From Ptiloglossa arizonensis (taxonomy: Eukaryota > Arthropoda > Insecta > Hymenoptera > Colletidae): a DNA stretch of 64,000 bases. Shown here piece after piece: positions 13,076 through 25,337 of this stretch. Every line of letters begins with the position of its first letter. The stretch's first letter is position 1. The stretch lies in NCBI RefSeq assembly GCF_051014685.1, contig NC_135055.1, positions 18,216,001 to 18,280,000 on the forward strand. Direction: 5' to 3'. A program made the translations under genes and the position numbers. Below the pieces are notes generated by a model. It did not search any database and was not told the DNA's origin. It worked only from the letters and a program-made list of their open reading frames with translations.

Positions 13076-15014
13076 GACGAGGAACGGTGCCGTGTACGAA
13101 ACCGAGCGGATGGTTGTTGTATCGCGCACGTGGAACCGGTAGCCTCGAGGCGCGATGCGTATATACACACGACCGCGGAGTCGTTGGTGCAACCACGTAT
13201 CGTGGTAGGGAGAACGGCGAGGACACGCGAGAGCGTCCTACCTCAACCACGTCCGACACGCGAATGAACACCCGCGAAGAGCGATGTCGCGAGGTGGCTG
13301 CCGCGGCCAAGGGGAGGAAACTAGAGAACGCGCAACAGACGCGACTCGGTAGACCCTACCCGCGGTGGTTCGAGTGTACGCGGGCCGCGATTGGTCGTTT
13401 CCCTCCCGGTCGCGGCTCCGATTGGTCCACGGATACGACGGCGACGTGTACGCGCCGCACGGCCGGTTTTGCCTACGGATGATCGAACACATCGGACGGA
13501 TATCTCGCGACAGCTGACGGCCGCACGGATTGCTAACGATAAGCGATAACGGTATCGAAAGGAAACTAGTTTCGTTCGCGGTGGGACCGTACGAGCCAGC
13601 GGTGGTACCGGTGACTGGCGTGGTTCGCGCGTGGGCGAGTCCGTTTCGATGCCCGATGAATGAACCCGCCGCGATCGATAGCGGTGGGATCGAGCTCGAT
13701 TCACGCCCAGGGACACGTATCGAGCTCGCCCGATACGCCGTGGCTCGTTCGCGCGAAATCGAAGACGAATCGTTCGACTTCGGCCAGCCTCGGGACATCC
13801 TCCTCGAACCGCGTGCAATAATACAAGATCTCGCGAAAACCAATATTCCCGAATCGATCCACCGTACACCCGACTTACTTTCACCATTTCGACGCGTCAA
13901 GGAAAGAAAAAATATTCCAACGATCTCTCCACCGAATTACCGATACGAGATTCGCGGGTCAATACCCGATTGCTTCTTTCGCGTTGATTAAAAGTACTTC
14001 GGAACTTCGTACGATCTCCCGCGCTGGAAATAGCCGTACGCGAGACATTCGGAGCACGATAATCACGCATAACCCCGAACGATCCGATAGGTGAAACGAT
14101 CGTGTTAAACGATCTGTTTGCTTCTCGACCGCTCATCGTACGACCGCTCCTTATCTCCCTGGCCTCTAATTCTTGCGTCTCGAGAGTTCGAGGAGGGGAG
14201 AGAAAAAAAGAAAGAAAAAAAAAAACCAGAGGTATTTAGGTCGTTTTGCGTAAGAAGTTTCCTCGTAAGGCACTTCGGGGATTTACGAACTCGTGGAAAC
14301 TCGGCTCGAGCACCGTCGTGGATGGAAGCTCCGCAACGGTGTCGAGCACCCGGTGTTCTCGACCTGGACACGTTACCCGTGTTTTCGTAACAATCGCGGA
14401 AACGATATCGCGGATCCATTACGATGTTGTTATCGCGCGGACCCTAAAAGTCTCCGGGCCCCGTAGCCAGAAGCAAACAAGTTTCTACCGAGCGGGAAAC
14501 AAAACGGTTAAATATATAAGCGAGAACCTAAACCGGGTCCGGTTTTCCGTTATAGAATAATTCACGATGAAAACGTCCGTGATCGAAACCGACCGTAGAA
14601 ATAGCTCCTCGTGACCGCGGATCGCAATTAACCCCGGAGTACGTCAACCTGATAACCACTAAGACCAGCAGCACGGCTATCTTGTCATAGATTAGGAGGA
14701 ACTACTGCGTGTGCGGTGGAAGGCGTGTCAGCCATAACGACCAATGACTCGGAAATGGAGAGAGCACCGAGAACCGATGCACAGACAACGCTGTACAAAA
14801 TCGGAGACGATCTACGATCCTCTGGGGAGACTGGATCCTTCTCGAGAACCATCCGTGGAGAATGATACGAGAACGATCGCCAATTCGCGAAGAAACACGA
14901 GTGAAAATCCAATTGTGCTCACGATTGCACGCGAAAGTCTTTCGCGACAGGTTCTCGGCCGTAATTCCGAATGAATAACGATTATCGATCGTTCGATTAT
15001 TAATTGAAATACGG

Positions 15015-15175
15015 GAGAGACCACGCGTGGGTCAAAATAGACCCGTGTGACACGGGTATCAAATATTTTGAAAGACACCGTTATTTCGACGTAGTTTTCT
15101 CCGCTTCTACGAAAAGTCGGAGTTTCAAGTTTGGGGGAGCCTGTCCGGGTCACAAAAGACCCACGCGTAGCACCA
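15015..15175. mobile_element. Small terminal-inverted-repeat element, GGGTC family, copy 1
   Basis: The left end contains CCACGCGTGGGTCAAAATAG followed by ACCCG. The right end read inverted contains CTACGCGTGGGTCTTTTGTG followed by ACCCG. The terminal repeat itself contains an inner inverted pair, GGGTC...GACCC. TTAA occurs a short way outside each end (15000-15003 and 15182-15185), which hints at a piggyBac-like element, but the ends between the TTAA sites and the repeats do not match each other, so the class is uncertain. Confidence 0.55.
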
Positions 15176-16628
15176 AGAAGATTAACAGGCAGTTTACCTT
15201 TCAGGAATCGTCTTTCCGGGGCAGAGACGGACGGGAATACAGTTCGTAAATCGAATTTGTGTACACGAGCGTTTACGATTCTCGCCGGGGGAATTAATTA
15301 AAATTTAATTTATTCGTTCGGTAAACTGAAGAACCCTCCGGTGTGGAAAATTGACGGAATTCAATCGCGGGTGGACAAAGCGCCGTACTCGATCGACGAT
15401 CGGAGCCATTGAAAGATGAAAAATCATCGAACGCTGCGAAATGAATATTAACATTCCTAATTACGGGATTTGTACGGTTACGGTCGTTGTGCACCGCGTG
15501 CGTTGAAATTCCTGTCGGAGAAGAACGTAGGTTCTTTGGTAAACTCCGATGAAAAGGTAATATTAAACAAAGCTAATATTTCAGGACGGATAACGATGCC
15601 GAGCAGAACTTCGCGAACGTATACAATATCGTGCATTACGAATCTCGTTTCGAGGCGTAAGAAAAATTTATTTCGCGAACTCCACCGCGAGTGACAATTA
15701 TTTGGAATTGTACCGAGATGGTCGAAGATCGATGAATCAAATTTTCTCGAGAACGAACGCACATTTATTTCGAATTATCGATTATTACGTACACACGTAC
15801 GATTCATCTCGGACATCGCCACGAGTCTGTATCTGTGAACAACGTGTAATCGCTCGAGACAGATTGTTGAACTTGTTTTCGATTTAAGAACCGTTGAAAG
15901 AAAACAAAATCGCTCGACAATTAACCTAATCGTACAGCTTGTACCGACATGTTTTTTTTGTATTTACACCTGTCGGTTCGATCCCCCTTTCCGGGTGTTA
16001 CCTGTCTGCCAATCGTAAAACACATTTCGTGACACGGGGAATTACGTAATGGACAACGGAGATAACGTTACTCGACGTTACATCGATAACGGGAAGTACA
16101 TGTGGCGACTAAATGAAAAATTCCTTATCACGGGACTACACCGATATCGAGGTCGTTTATTGGCGTCGCCGACGTCGACGTTTCCATCGAATTATCGACG
16201 TAAAAATTACGGTGCACTAAACGCACTCGAGAATCGTTTCGCTCGTTGCCGCGAAACGATATCGAAGTATCCCGGTAAATCCATTTCAACGCAGAGCAAT
16301 TTGTCAGCTACGCGAGTATTAGAGTTACGATTGTTTGATTACCGTCTCGCGTCACCAACGGTGTGTAAATAAACAAGTGAAGCTCGATGTCTCGTAAAAC
16401 ATTTCGTTCCTCATCTTAAATGCAACCACCGAATCTGGAGCTTTAGCGATACCGATGCGTCGGAGAGAGTGCAACGTCAATTTTTAAGGTAAGTATCCTT
16501 TAGAGTAAACAAACCTGCCTTTGCACTCGAACAAAGAAGAATCTTTCGATGTTCCCTTAATGCTCGAAACCGTGAGCGACATTCTTGGCTATTCTTTCGC
16601 ATTGAAATCTATCTCAACCGAAAACGTC

Positions 16629-16845
16629 ACGTATGGGTCTTTTCTGACCCGGAGAGACTTCTCACATTGCTCGATCACTGGTAAAATTTAGTGAAACTTA
16701 GTAAATAAAGTACTTGGTAAAACTTTCCGTAGTAATTAAGAAAGGTACGATAAAATAACAGAATCTTCGTTCGAAATATTTATGCAAGATTTTTGTCGTT
16801 GCGGGTCAATTTTGACCCAGACGTGGTCTCCTCCCTGGTCGCTGA
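16629..16845. mobile_element. Small terminal-inverted-repeat element, GGGTC family, copy 2
   Basis: The left end is CACGTATGGGTCTTTTCTGA then CCCGG. The right end inverted is CACGTCTGGGTCAAAATTGA then CCCGC. The sequence outside the right end (GGGAGGAGACCACG when inverted) matches that outside the left end of the 15.0-kb copy (GGGAGAGACCACG), which shows common descent. It has no transposase. Confidence 0.6.
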
Positions 16846-19054
16846 AATCATCTGGTAACGCGAGAGTTAACTCAAAAGTATCACCCAAATCGATTCGTGG
16901 ATGATCGTAATTGTAAAACAACGACTACAATCGTTAACGAATTAATTAACCGTGTGAATTTCTCTAACATCCCCTTTTGAAACATCCCCGCACTCGTTGT
17001 TCGAATCAACGTTATTTTCACTCCGAAACGTACCGTTGCTAAACATACTTTACTTGGTCTCTTGTATCGTAAAAGGATTCGCAAAGCTCGTTAATGAAAA
17101 AAAGAAGAAAAAGAAAAAGAAAGGAATCGATTTCGGAGCAGATGCGTCGCGACACTTTTATTTCGGAAAATTCGTGTCCCGGCGCGAGAAACCGGATACT
17201 CGATTCGAGGAAACGAAATGAAGCTTCGAATCCACGCTTTCGTTGGAAAAGACACCACGATCACCGTGTCACGTTCTCTTCGAAGCCGTGCAAGTTTCGC
17301 GGGCGACGTTTTCTCCCGAATATTTAAAATAGCGTCGGTATTAAGGCGATCCGTTACCACGGGGACCACCCTGTATATCAGAAGTAATATTCCCATAGGT
17401 ATTCCGGAGGCAGCAGCTGGTTATTTACGCAAGGGCTTACAAACCGAGCGCGGACTACACGGGTGGCAGAGGATTTACATGAAAAATTTCACTATTTCCA
17501 CCCCATTCCCGGCTTTACGTTTCCCTATTTCTCCACTGAAAAATCTATTCCTTCGTGTCTATATTTCGGGTTCGTTTTATAGGGGAAGCTACACGAGGCT
17601 CTATCGTCGTCGTCGTCGTTGTTGATAACAAGCCCCGATACCGATTCTCCTCAATTTCACGTGATGTAACGTGATTATTTCCTCATACATGTACCAATTT
17701 ACGCGACATCGTTCCACCGTGTAAACGGCGGGATGCACAATTTTATTAACTCGGTCAATAATAAGCATCGAGTACAAACTTGCCATGGGTAAGTACACGT
17801 GTAATTACATCGAAAATATTCTAAACCGATTACGAATCTGTAATTGAATCTGTATCGTGTACACGAACGGTTTACGCAACTAGAACAGCGTCTATAACCC
17901 TCGTTGAATATTGATTCCAGCTGGAAACTTGTTTCCAGATGCGTTCGAAGGAGCTCGTGGAATATATTGCTCCGAATTTTTTTTCTTCTTTTTTTTGCGG
18001 AGTGAGGATGAGGGGGAAATTTCAAGGAGATCTTAAACATTTCTCCCGTTCGAATTAACCAGTTTTCATCGACGAAAGTCACAGACAATGGTGAAAGTTA
18101 CCAGGTTATATTAAATAACGCGACCTTCGAACGACCTTCGCGCAATATTTTACAATTAGAGAAACCGTTCCTGGAATTTCATTAACTGAACGCGCACGAT
18201 AATTTTCTCTTATCTCGCATCGTGTGCTTCATTTTAGCGGAGATATTCAAAGTGTCGCTTCAACAATAACAACATCGATAGTAAAAAGAAAAGCATCGAG
18301 ATAAGCGGAAGACTGGTCACACAGTGATAATTTTTTATTTACAAAGCGTACACGAGGTGTCTAGATAGCGCGATATCAGACGCATCGATTAAATTCTCAA
18401 ACGTTAGTCAAATTTGCATAATGGTCGTTCGAAGGTCGTACGTTTATTTAACGAGCGTCGATTTTCGTCGGTAAAATTCACGGTTTTTCGATGGAAATAA
18501 AAGTTACTTCTATTCTTGAAAAGAAAAAGAAAAAAAAAGAAACTACATACGACCTTGGCATTTCGAAGAAACAGGAGTTTCGCGAAAATTAAATTCTTAA
18601 ATTCTTGACGATCCGTATGCACACGTGCGTGTGGACAATCTCGGGAGAAGATTGTTCCTCGAAGGAATCGTCGCTCGTGTTTGGTCAGACATTTTAGTCG
18701 GACCATATTCTACTTACGCGGAGATTCTCGAGCAACGGGCCTAGAAAAAATTCGCCGGTTCTCGAAAGATGAAGAAAATCTCACAATAGAAATTTCTCAA
18801 GAAAGGAGGGCGTTTACTCTGCGAAATTTTAATCTTTAAGCGTGTTGAAACCTTGTTAAAAACTTTAAACGCGTTTTTCCCGATACCGTGTTTTTTAAAT
18901 TGGCGGCCAGGTTAATTAAAAAAGTAATCGATTCAAGACAAAGCTCTCTTACAACCTAAAATTACATTATATTCTTAATATAGAATTATATACTTCGCTC
19001 GTAATATTCTCGAACGGAACTTCTAAGAAATGTTTAAAAAGTTTACGAATAGAA
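16846..19054. other. Unique AT-rich spacer
   Basis: No supported features apart from short homopolymer-rich tracts (17095-17125 and 17977-17997). Confidence 0.4.
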
Positions 19055-19480
19055 ATATTGAAAACACTATTTTGCGAATGGGGATGTTTGGAAATACTAT
19101 TTCACGAATAGAGATGTTTGGAAATACTATTTTACGAATATCAATATCAAAAAACACTCTTTTCCGAATAACAATATTAAAAGATACTATTTTACGAATA
19201 ACAATATCAAAAGACACTATTTTACGAATAGTAATATTAAAAGACACTATTTTACAAATAGAAAATTTAAAAAGATCCTATTTTACGAATAGCAATATCA
19301 AAAAACACTATTTTCTGAATAACGATGTCAAAAAATACTATTTTCTGAATAGCAATGTCAAAAATACTATTTTACAAATAAAAATAACAAAAGACACCAT
19401 TTTACGAATAGAAATACAAAAAGACTTTTTCTCCGAACAGCAATATCAAAAGACACCATTTCACGAATAAAAATCCCCGG
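19055..19480. repeat. 33-bp minisatellite, about 13 copies
   Basis: The monomer resembles ACTATTTTACGAATA plus an 18-bp spacer such as GCAATATCAAAAGACAC. The period is a multiple of three, giving an artificial 146-codon open frame on the plus strand with an 11-residue repeat (DTILRITISK). Confidence 0.92.
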
Positions 19481-20534
19481 AAAACCGCCAGGTTCGAAAC
19501 TACGTTAGCTGTCCGAGCGTCATGGAGCAGCCAATACAGTCGCGCCACAATATCAATTGTCGCATACCGTCGATGTTATTCGCGATGCACGTGGACTCGT
19601 TTCAGATTGGCGACGTAGCGACCGGCAATTGAAACACGCATGGAAAGAAATTAACGACCACCCGTGAATTTACGCGTGACCAAAGACCTCCTCGAACGAG
19701 AGAAAGGGAGAGAGACGGTAGTTGATACAATTAACGAATTCGTTGGTTCTCGACGATCTTGTATAAGATACCCCGTGGAGTCGATCGTCGATCTACCTGA
19801 AAAACATCGTGAATTCGTGGAAGATGTTATCTTCCGCTCCCTGGTCCGAATTATTATCCAAATAATCGTTTCGTCGTCTTCTATACAAACCTATATATAT
19901 ATATAGAATTATACGTATCAATATACCAATTTCACGATTCGAAATACGTAGTTGATCAGAGCGGTAATTAAACGATAATTTCGCGACGACGATCGTAGCG
20001 GAGAAAAATCGTAGATCCTTTTGAAGGAAAACGGGCAAGAAAGGGATTCAATTAGATCTTCAATGGAGCTTGTATACGAGACACTTATAGCCACTTGCGA
20101 CCGAAGCTACCGGATCGCGATGACCTGACCAGGATTCCCCTGAGGCCCCCACCCCCCTCTCACTTCACGGCCCCTACCACCACCGCACCGTTCCCCTTCG
20201 GGCTCTTTCACTTGGCAAACTTCGGGCACCGATCCAAGATGCCGCAGAAATCGCGTGCCATGTTAGAAATTCAGGGCAGTTTGAACTTGGCTCGATGCGG
20301 CACCGGCTGAATTCCACTGGACCTACACGTGGACCACCGAGTGCTCCGTCATACGGAATCTGTGCATAAATTTTCACGATGATTCGGTTCCTCGACCCAC
20401 CTCGAAGGTGGGGACCCTCCCGAGGACCCCAACCGGCTCGAGAGATCGAGACATCGATGCCACGAAAAGAGGACGAGGAAGACTTTCGTCGAATATTATA
20501 TCTCTGACCGGTTGAGATTTCGTGAAATTGTTCA

Positions 20535-20910
20535 CTAGTGATTTTCTTAACGATTGTAATTTTTTCGGGGGGGGGGGGGGGGGGGGCTTACAAGTGGTTT
20601 TTAACGATTGTGATTTTTGGGGGGGACTTACAAGTGGTTTTGTAAGGATTATGATTTTTTTGAGAGACTTACAAGTGGTTTTTAACGATTGAGATTTTTT
20701 TGGGAGACTCACAAGTGTTTTTGTAAGGATTGAGTTTTTTTTGGGAGACTTACAAGTGGTTTTGTAAGGATTATGATTTTTTTGAGAGACTTACAAGTGG
20801 TTTTGGAAGGATTGAGATTTTTTTAAGAGACTTACAAGTGGTTTTGTAACAATTGAGATTTTTTTGGGAGACTTACAAGTGGTTTTGTAAGGATTGAGAT
20901 TTTTTAGAGT
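20535..20910. repeat. About 50-bp tandem array, eight copies, with a 20-base G run
   Basis: GAGACTTACAAGTGGTTTTG recurs about every 50 bp, separated by a T/G-rich stretch. The first copy contains 20 consecutive G (20567-20586). On the minus strand each unit carries CCACTTGTAAGT, a good match to a 5' splice site. Confidence 0.9.
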
Positions 20911-21489
20911 TTAGAGTTATTAAATAACGTATGCAAATATGTTAGAAAATACGAGAAAGGTATTTCCACGAGAAGAAATTAAATATGTTGTGAAGTATGT
21001 AATGTTACATTGTAAAATTTATACTAACTGTAAGTTTGTTATAATTTGTTATACTATCTATTACATGCTCGAAAGACATTATGTAATGGTGGTGCAATAA
21101 ATAAATAAAGTGCATAATACAAATGATTTTGGGTAATCTCAAAATTCCAATATTCTTGGGAAGATTTATCGCTTAATTCCCACTGTGGTCAGCTACGTGT
21201 TTAAAATCGTGAAATTGATATATTAATATCTATAGATTTATACAGAAACGACGAAATGATTATCTGGATAACATTTTAAATCAAGGAATAAAAGATAAAC
21301 GATCGTTCATACGTCATTTGTTCGATAAAATCAAATTGTGTTTCACGTTGAACGAGTAAGAACTTATTTGGATAACTGTGCGATCGAATGAACGTTATTA
21401 ATATTTATTATGCGAGGTATCGATGATTCGAGTTCTCGAATATTCGGTGTAAATGACATTCAGAGAAGAATTTGATTTACAATTCACAT

Positions 21490-22400
21490 CACACTAGTAT
21501 TCGAATTATACTCACCGAATACTCGAATGTTCGAATTATGCTCGTCGAATATTTGAATCATTCGTGTATTAGAATTATACTCGCCTAATACTCGAATCAC
21601 TCGAGTGTTCGAATTACATATGCTCGTTGAATATTTGAATCGTTCAAGTATTACAATTATACTCGTCCAATACTCGAATCACTCCAGTGTTCAAATTACA
21701 CATACTCGTCGAATATTTGAATCGTTCGAGTATTAGAATTTATACTCGCCTAATACTCGAATCACTCGAATATTCGAATTACATATGCTCGTCAAATATT
21801 TCAATCGTTCGAGTATTAGAATTATACTCGCCTAATACTCGAATCACTCGAATATTCGAATTACATATGCTCGTCAAATATTTCAATCGTTCGAGTATTA
21901 GAATTATACTCGCCTAATACTCGAATCACTCGAGTGTTCGAATTACACATGCCCGTCGAATATTTGAATCGTTCGAGTATTAGAATTTATACTCGCCTAA
22001 TACTCGAATCACTCGAATATTCGAATTACATATGCTCGTCAAATATTTCAATCGTTCGAGTATTAGAATTATACTCGCCTAATACTCGAATCACTTGAGT
22101 GTTCGAATTACATATGCTCGTCGAATATTTGAATCATTCGAGTATTAGAATTACATATGCTCGTCGAATATTTGAATCGTTCAAGTATTACAATTATACT
22201 CACCTAATACTCAAATCTCCTGGATGTTCGAATTACACATGCTTGTCGAATATTTGAATCGTTCGAGTATTAGAATTATACTCGCCTAATACTCGAATCA
22301 CTCGAGTGTTCAAATTACACATGCCCATCGAATATTTGAACCATTCGAGTATTAGAATTATACTCGCCTAATACTCGAATCACTCGAGTGTTCGAATATT
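21490..22400. repeat. About 81-bp tandem array, about eleven copies, built from TCGAATATT motifs
   Basis: The unit alternates ATACTCGCCTAATACTCGAA, TCACTCGAGTGTTCGAATTA, CATATGCTCGTCGAATATTT and GAATCGTTCGAGTATTAGA. Copy boundaries fall near 21617, 21699, 21781, 21862, 21941, 22028, 22107 and later. Internal half-repeats suggest that it grew from a shorter monomer. Confidence 0.9.
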
Positions 22401-25115
22401 CAAATCCAGAAACTTGTACAAGTTACAGCGCTAGTAACGATATGAACGTACGGAATAATTTAACCGAAAAATATTTAACCGTCCACGCGTTTCTACCCGA
22501 AACAATTTTTTTCGATATTTTGCATAATCAAGAAACCGGTTGTAACAGACACCAGCAGCAGGTAGCTTCGTTAAAACCCACCGTAAATAGTTCCGCACGA
22601 ATAGGAAATATATACCGTAATATTTTTCAATAAAACTGTACACTTCCCGAAGGAATATTTAAAAATGAAAAAAAAAAACATTTTCGGCGCGACGGTGTGC
22701 GTTGCGTTTATCGATCGAGGGAGGAGAGAGAAAAAAAACTGTCCCGAACGAAACGAATTTCGTATTCTTCGCGTTTATGAAACGCCACACCCGCAAATTC
22801 GGTGCATCCGTACAATATGGAAACACACGATCGCGTAACAGTGGCCATTTTTCGAAACGGGATCGCTACGTGAAACGTAATTACTTTCTCATTGTGTAAT
22901 TCCGTTCCGCTTGCGTGGAGTAAACCACGCGTTGTTTACTCGTACAAAAAACAGACAGGATCGAAATTAAAAATCACACGTACGTGTTCAATCGTAGAAA
23001 ACGTCCGTGTGCGATACGTTCACCGTGACGATATCCGTTTAAACGACGAGAGATGGAAAACATTAGTTTGATCAAAAGAAATTCGTGAAATCGATTTTTA
23101 AACAAACGAAACAATTTTTAAATATTGAATATCGAACGCCGTATCGGAAAATCGATAACGTTTCATCGTGGTAACCAACTACTCGGTATCTCTGTTTAAC
23201 GTTTTTCGAAAAAATTAATTCGAATTAAAGAAGAGAAAAAATGCAGAACGCGTTACAATAACCATACGAGACACGAAACGTTTGTTTCTTGAGAATTCTT
23301 TGATCTCGAGGAGGATATCGGTGTAATTGTATCGATTATTTAGCAAAACATCGAATTAAATTTCAATTTGATAAAATTAATTTTAAAGTGTATCCGAAAC
23401 GTCGATGAACAGGGCGATCGTGCGTGTACAGATTAATTGGAGAAATGAGAAAGTACTTTATTTCGTACTTACCTTGCACGCTTCTTTCGGTGAAATTGCA
23501 CAAAACATAGACGAAAAGAAACCAACGGGGCGCGAAGCAAAAAATTCACTTCGTGCCAAAATTTCGTGAGGAGTGGAAACGATTCTCGAGGAAACACGGT
23601 ACCGGAAACGCGAGAGTAAGAGAAAATAAGCGAAGAAAGAAAAAAAAAAGAGAGAAAGAAAAAAGAAGAAAAGAGAACAAAACACGGGAAAAACGTAACG
23701 CGCCGACAGAGGTTGCATAAAATTATTTTGTCACGTAGAACGGTACGTGTTTTGTCAGATGTATGAAATGCGAGAGTCGGGCTGAAAAAACAACGAACGG
23801 GAGCGCACGGATCGCGAGACGTTCGCAGTTTTCCGAATTTTCGCACCGTGTGAAAATATTATCGCGAAAAGTATCGCTCCTCGGTGCCGTTTAAAAACGT
23901 TTAGGTCGTTACGTGTTCCGCAGAATCACGTACCCGCGATACCGAGTCTCGTTAACGGTGGTACGTGAATGCAGCACGAGTGCAATCTTATCTGCGCTTA
24001 ACGATTCGGTTCGTCGTGGTAAAAATTTAGGAAACTGCGCTCGAAGGGAAAAATTTGAAACTTGAATACGAAAGATCGGATAAAACTCGAATTTAAAATG
24101 TTTAAATTAATATTGAAAGCTAATCAGAGCGTTTGAAAACGCAATAGGAATTATTGCACGCAATTTCACTTCCGTGATTTGTCGCGCTAAATTTAAACGA
24201 CGCAAAAATTCGTACGTTGATTCGCGAGCGTGGTTGGCGCCATCTGTCGGCCACTACTGGAAGTATTTCACCGATTAATATAAACGGATCGAAAAAAAGA
24301 AAAAAAAAAATGGCACCGAAATGGTAATAATTCCGTTGTCGCGATAAAATGTGTTCGAAGCACCGACACGAATGCACGGAGATAATAAAATTTGAAATTA
24401 CGACTATTATCGACGCGAGAATCGAATTATTATCGACGCGAAGTTCGGCTTGAAAATTTGATCGTTATCTCTCGCGGTGATATTTCACCCGCGGTACGAT
24501 CGTAAACACTATTATCGGGAATTAAATCTTTTTCCGAATCGATTAAATCGCGAAACAATGTTACTGTCGATAATGAAGGTCCCTTGAACTTACGAGTTAC
24601 AAAGAGCAGCAGCCGGAGCGAGAAGAGCACCTAATTGTTCTTAATTAGGCTAAATTGAAGGTTACCAGGGGACAAGTAAATGTGAACCAATCCATGGCAT
24701 CGTCCTCCTCTCAACCAATCGTGAGACTCGATTTTACCGACGACTACCAATCGCAGGGCAAAACTTATCGGCGCTACGAGCGCCAATTCGATGTCCTAGA
24801 TTAAGCCGAGCGTAATGATTTTGTTTTTCTTGCCCTAATATTTCACGTAAAGAACGAACGCGACAATTTTACAATCGAATATGTTTATCCGACGTCCCTT
24901 TAAGTTACTTAAAAAAAAAAAAAAAATAATTTTACACGTACGTACACCTTAAAATAAATACTCGAATATTTCATACATCTGACACCGTCACGTCGTTTCT
25001 CGTTGACCGGTACACGATAATTGCGAAAAGTTCGTTGCAATATTGCAAAAATAACAAGTACTAAAATATCGAACAAATACAGCGTCGAGAATGGTACGAT
25101 TCAAAATCTACTTAC
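22401..25115. other. Unique sequence downstream of exon 3; next exon not identified
   Basis: If the gene continues here, candidate minus-strand sites are a 37-nt interval bounded by AG and GTAAGT (24630-24594) and a consensus AAG|GTAAGT donor at 23473/23472. Neither has enough coding support to call. A slightly GC-richer block lies at 24690-24800. Confidence 0.35.
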
Positions 25116-25181
25116 CTCGGTTGTAGGAACGAAGGCACTAGGTCCATCGAAAGCTGGCACTGGCACTGGTAGTCCCCTGTC
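25116..25181 (-). CDS. Exon 3 of the same gene; the gene continues beyond it
   Basis: A 66-bp exon flanked by a good acceptor (TTTATTACAG, ending at 25182) and a consensus donor, GAG|GTAAGT, at 25116/25115. It is phase 0 at both ends and encodes 22 residues, DRGLPVPVPAFDGPSAFVPT followed by TE. These run directly on from the helical end of exon 2 (...EILEMVK). The exact frame match and paired splice sites make it convincing despite its size. The Pro/Val-rich segment could be a linker after the helical pair. Because it ends at a donor, more exons must lie at lower coordinates or outside the window. One weak candidate is a 37-nt interval at 24630-24594. Confidence 0.75.
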
Positions 25182-25265
25182 CTGTAATAAATAAACATTC
25201 TCTTTATTAGTGTTTCATTTCCGACTAGCTTGAATACTATGAAAACTTCAACACCATTTTTAACG

Positions 25266-25337
25266 GATCAAGTAGCTCAGTCGATAGAGCGCAAGACTCT
25301 TGATCTCAGGGTCGTGCGTTCGAGCCCAACGATAAGT
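25266..25337 (+). pseudogene. tRNA-Lys(CTT)-like sequence, probably a pseudogene or tRNA-derived element
   Basis: The D arm (TAGCTCAGTCGATAGAGC), anticodon loop (CTCTTGA, anticodon CTT), variable region (GGGTC) and T loop (TTCGAGC) all align with metazoan tRNA-Lys. The A and B boxes are nearly intact. The acceptor stem (GATCAAG at the 5' end, GATAAGT at the 3' end) does not pair, and the anticodon and T stems carry mismatches, so a working tRNA is unlikely. A run of seven Ts, a possible Pol III terminator, follows at about 25345. It sits in intron 2, antisense to the host gene. Confidence 0.7.

Larger units (their letters stand above)
11231..14995. other. Long unique, CpG-rich region, no gene called
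   Basis: It is the least repetitive stretch of the left half. It becomes strongly CpG-rich between about 12500 and 14500 and could include a promoter or first exon of an unseen gene. Overlapping frames up to 220 codons (13238-13900, minus) are Arg/Ser-rich in all frames, as expected from CGA/TCG-rich DNA. Confidence 0.4.

Noticed and set aside
13238..13991. Open frames of 220 and 188 codons (minus) and 153 codons (plus)
   Set aside because: All frames are open together because the DNA is rich in CGA, TCG and ACG. The peptides are Arg/Ser-rich in every frame with no motif.
19030..19470. 146-codon plus-strand frame with an 11-residue repeat
   Set aside because: Read-through of a 33-bp minisatellite.
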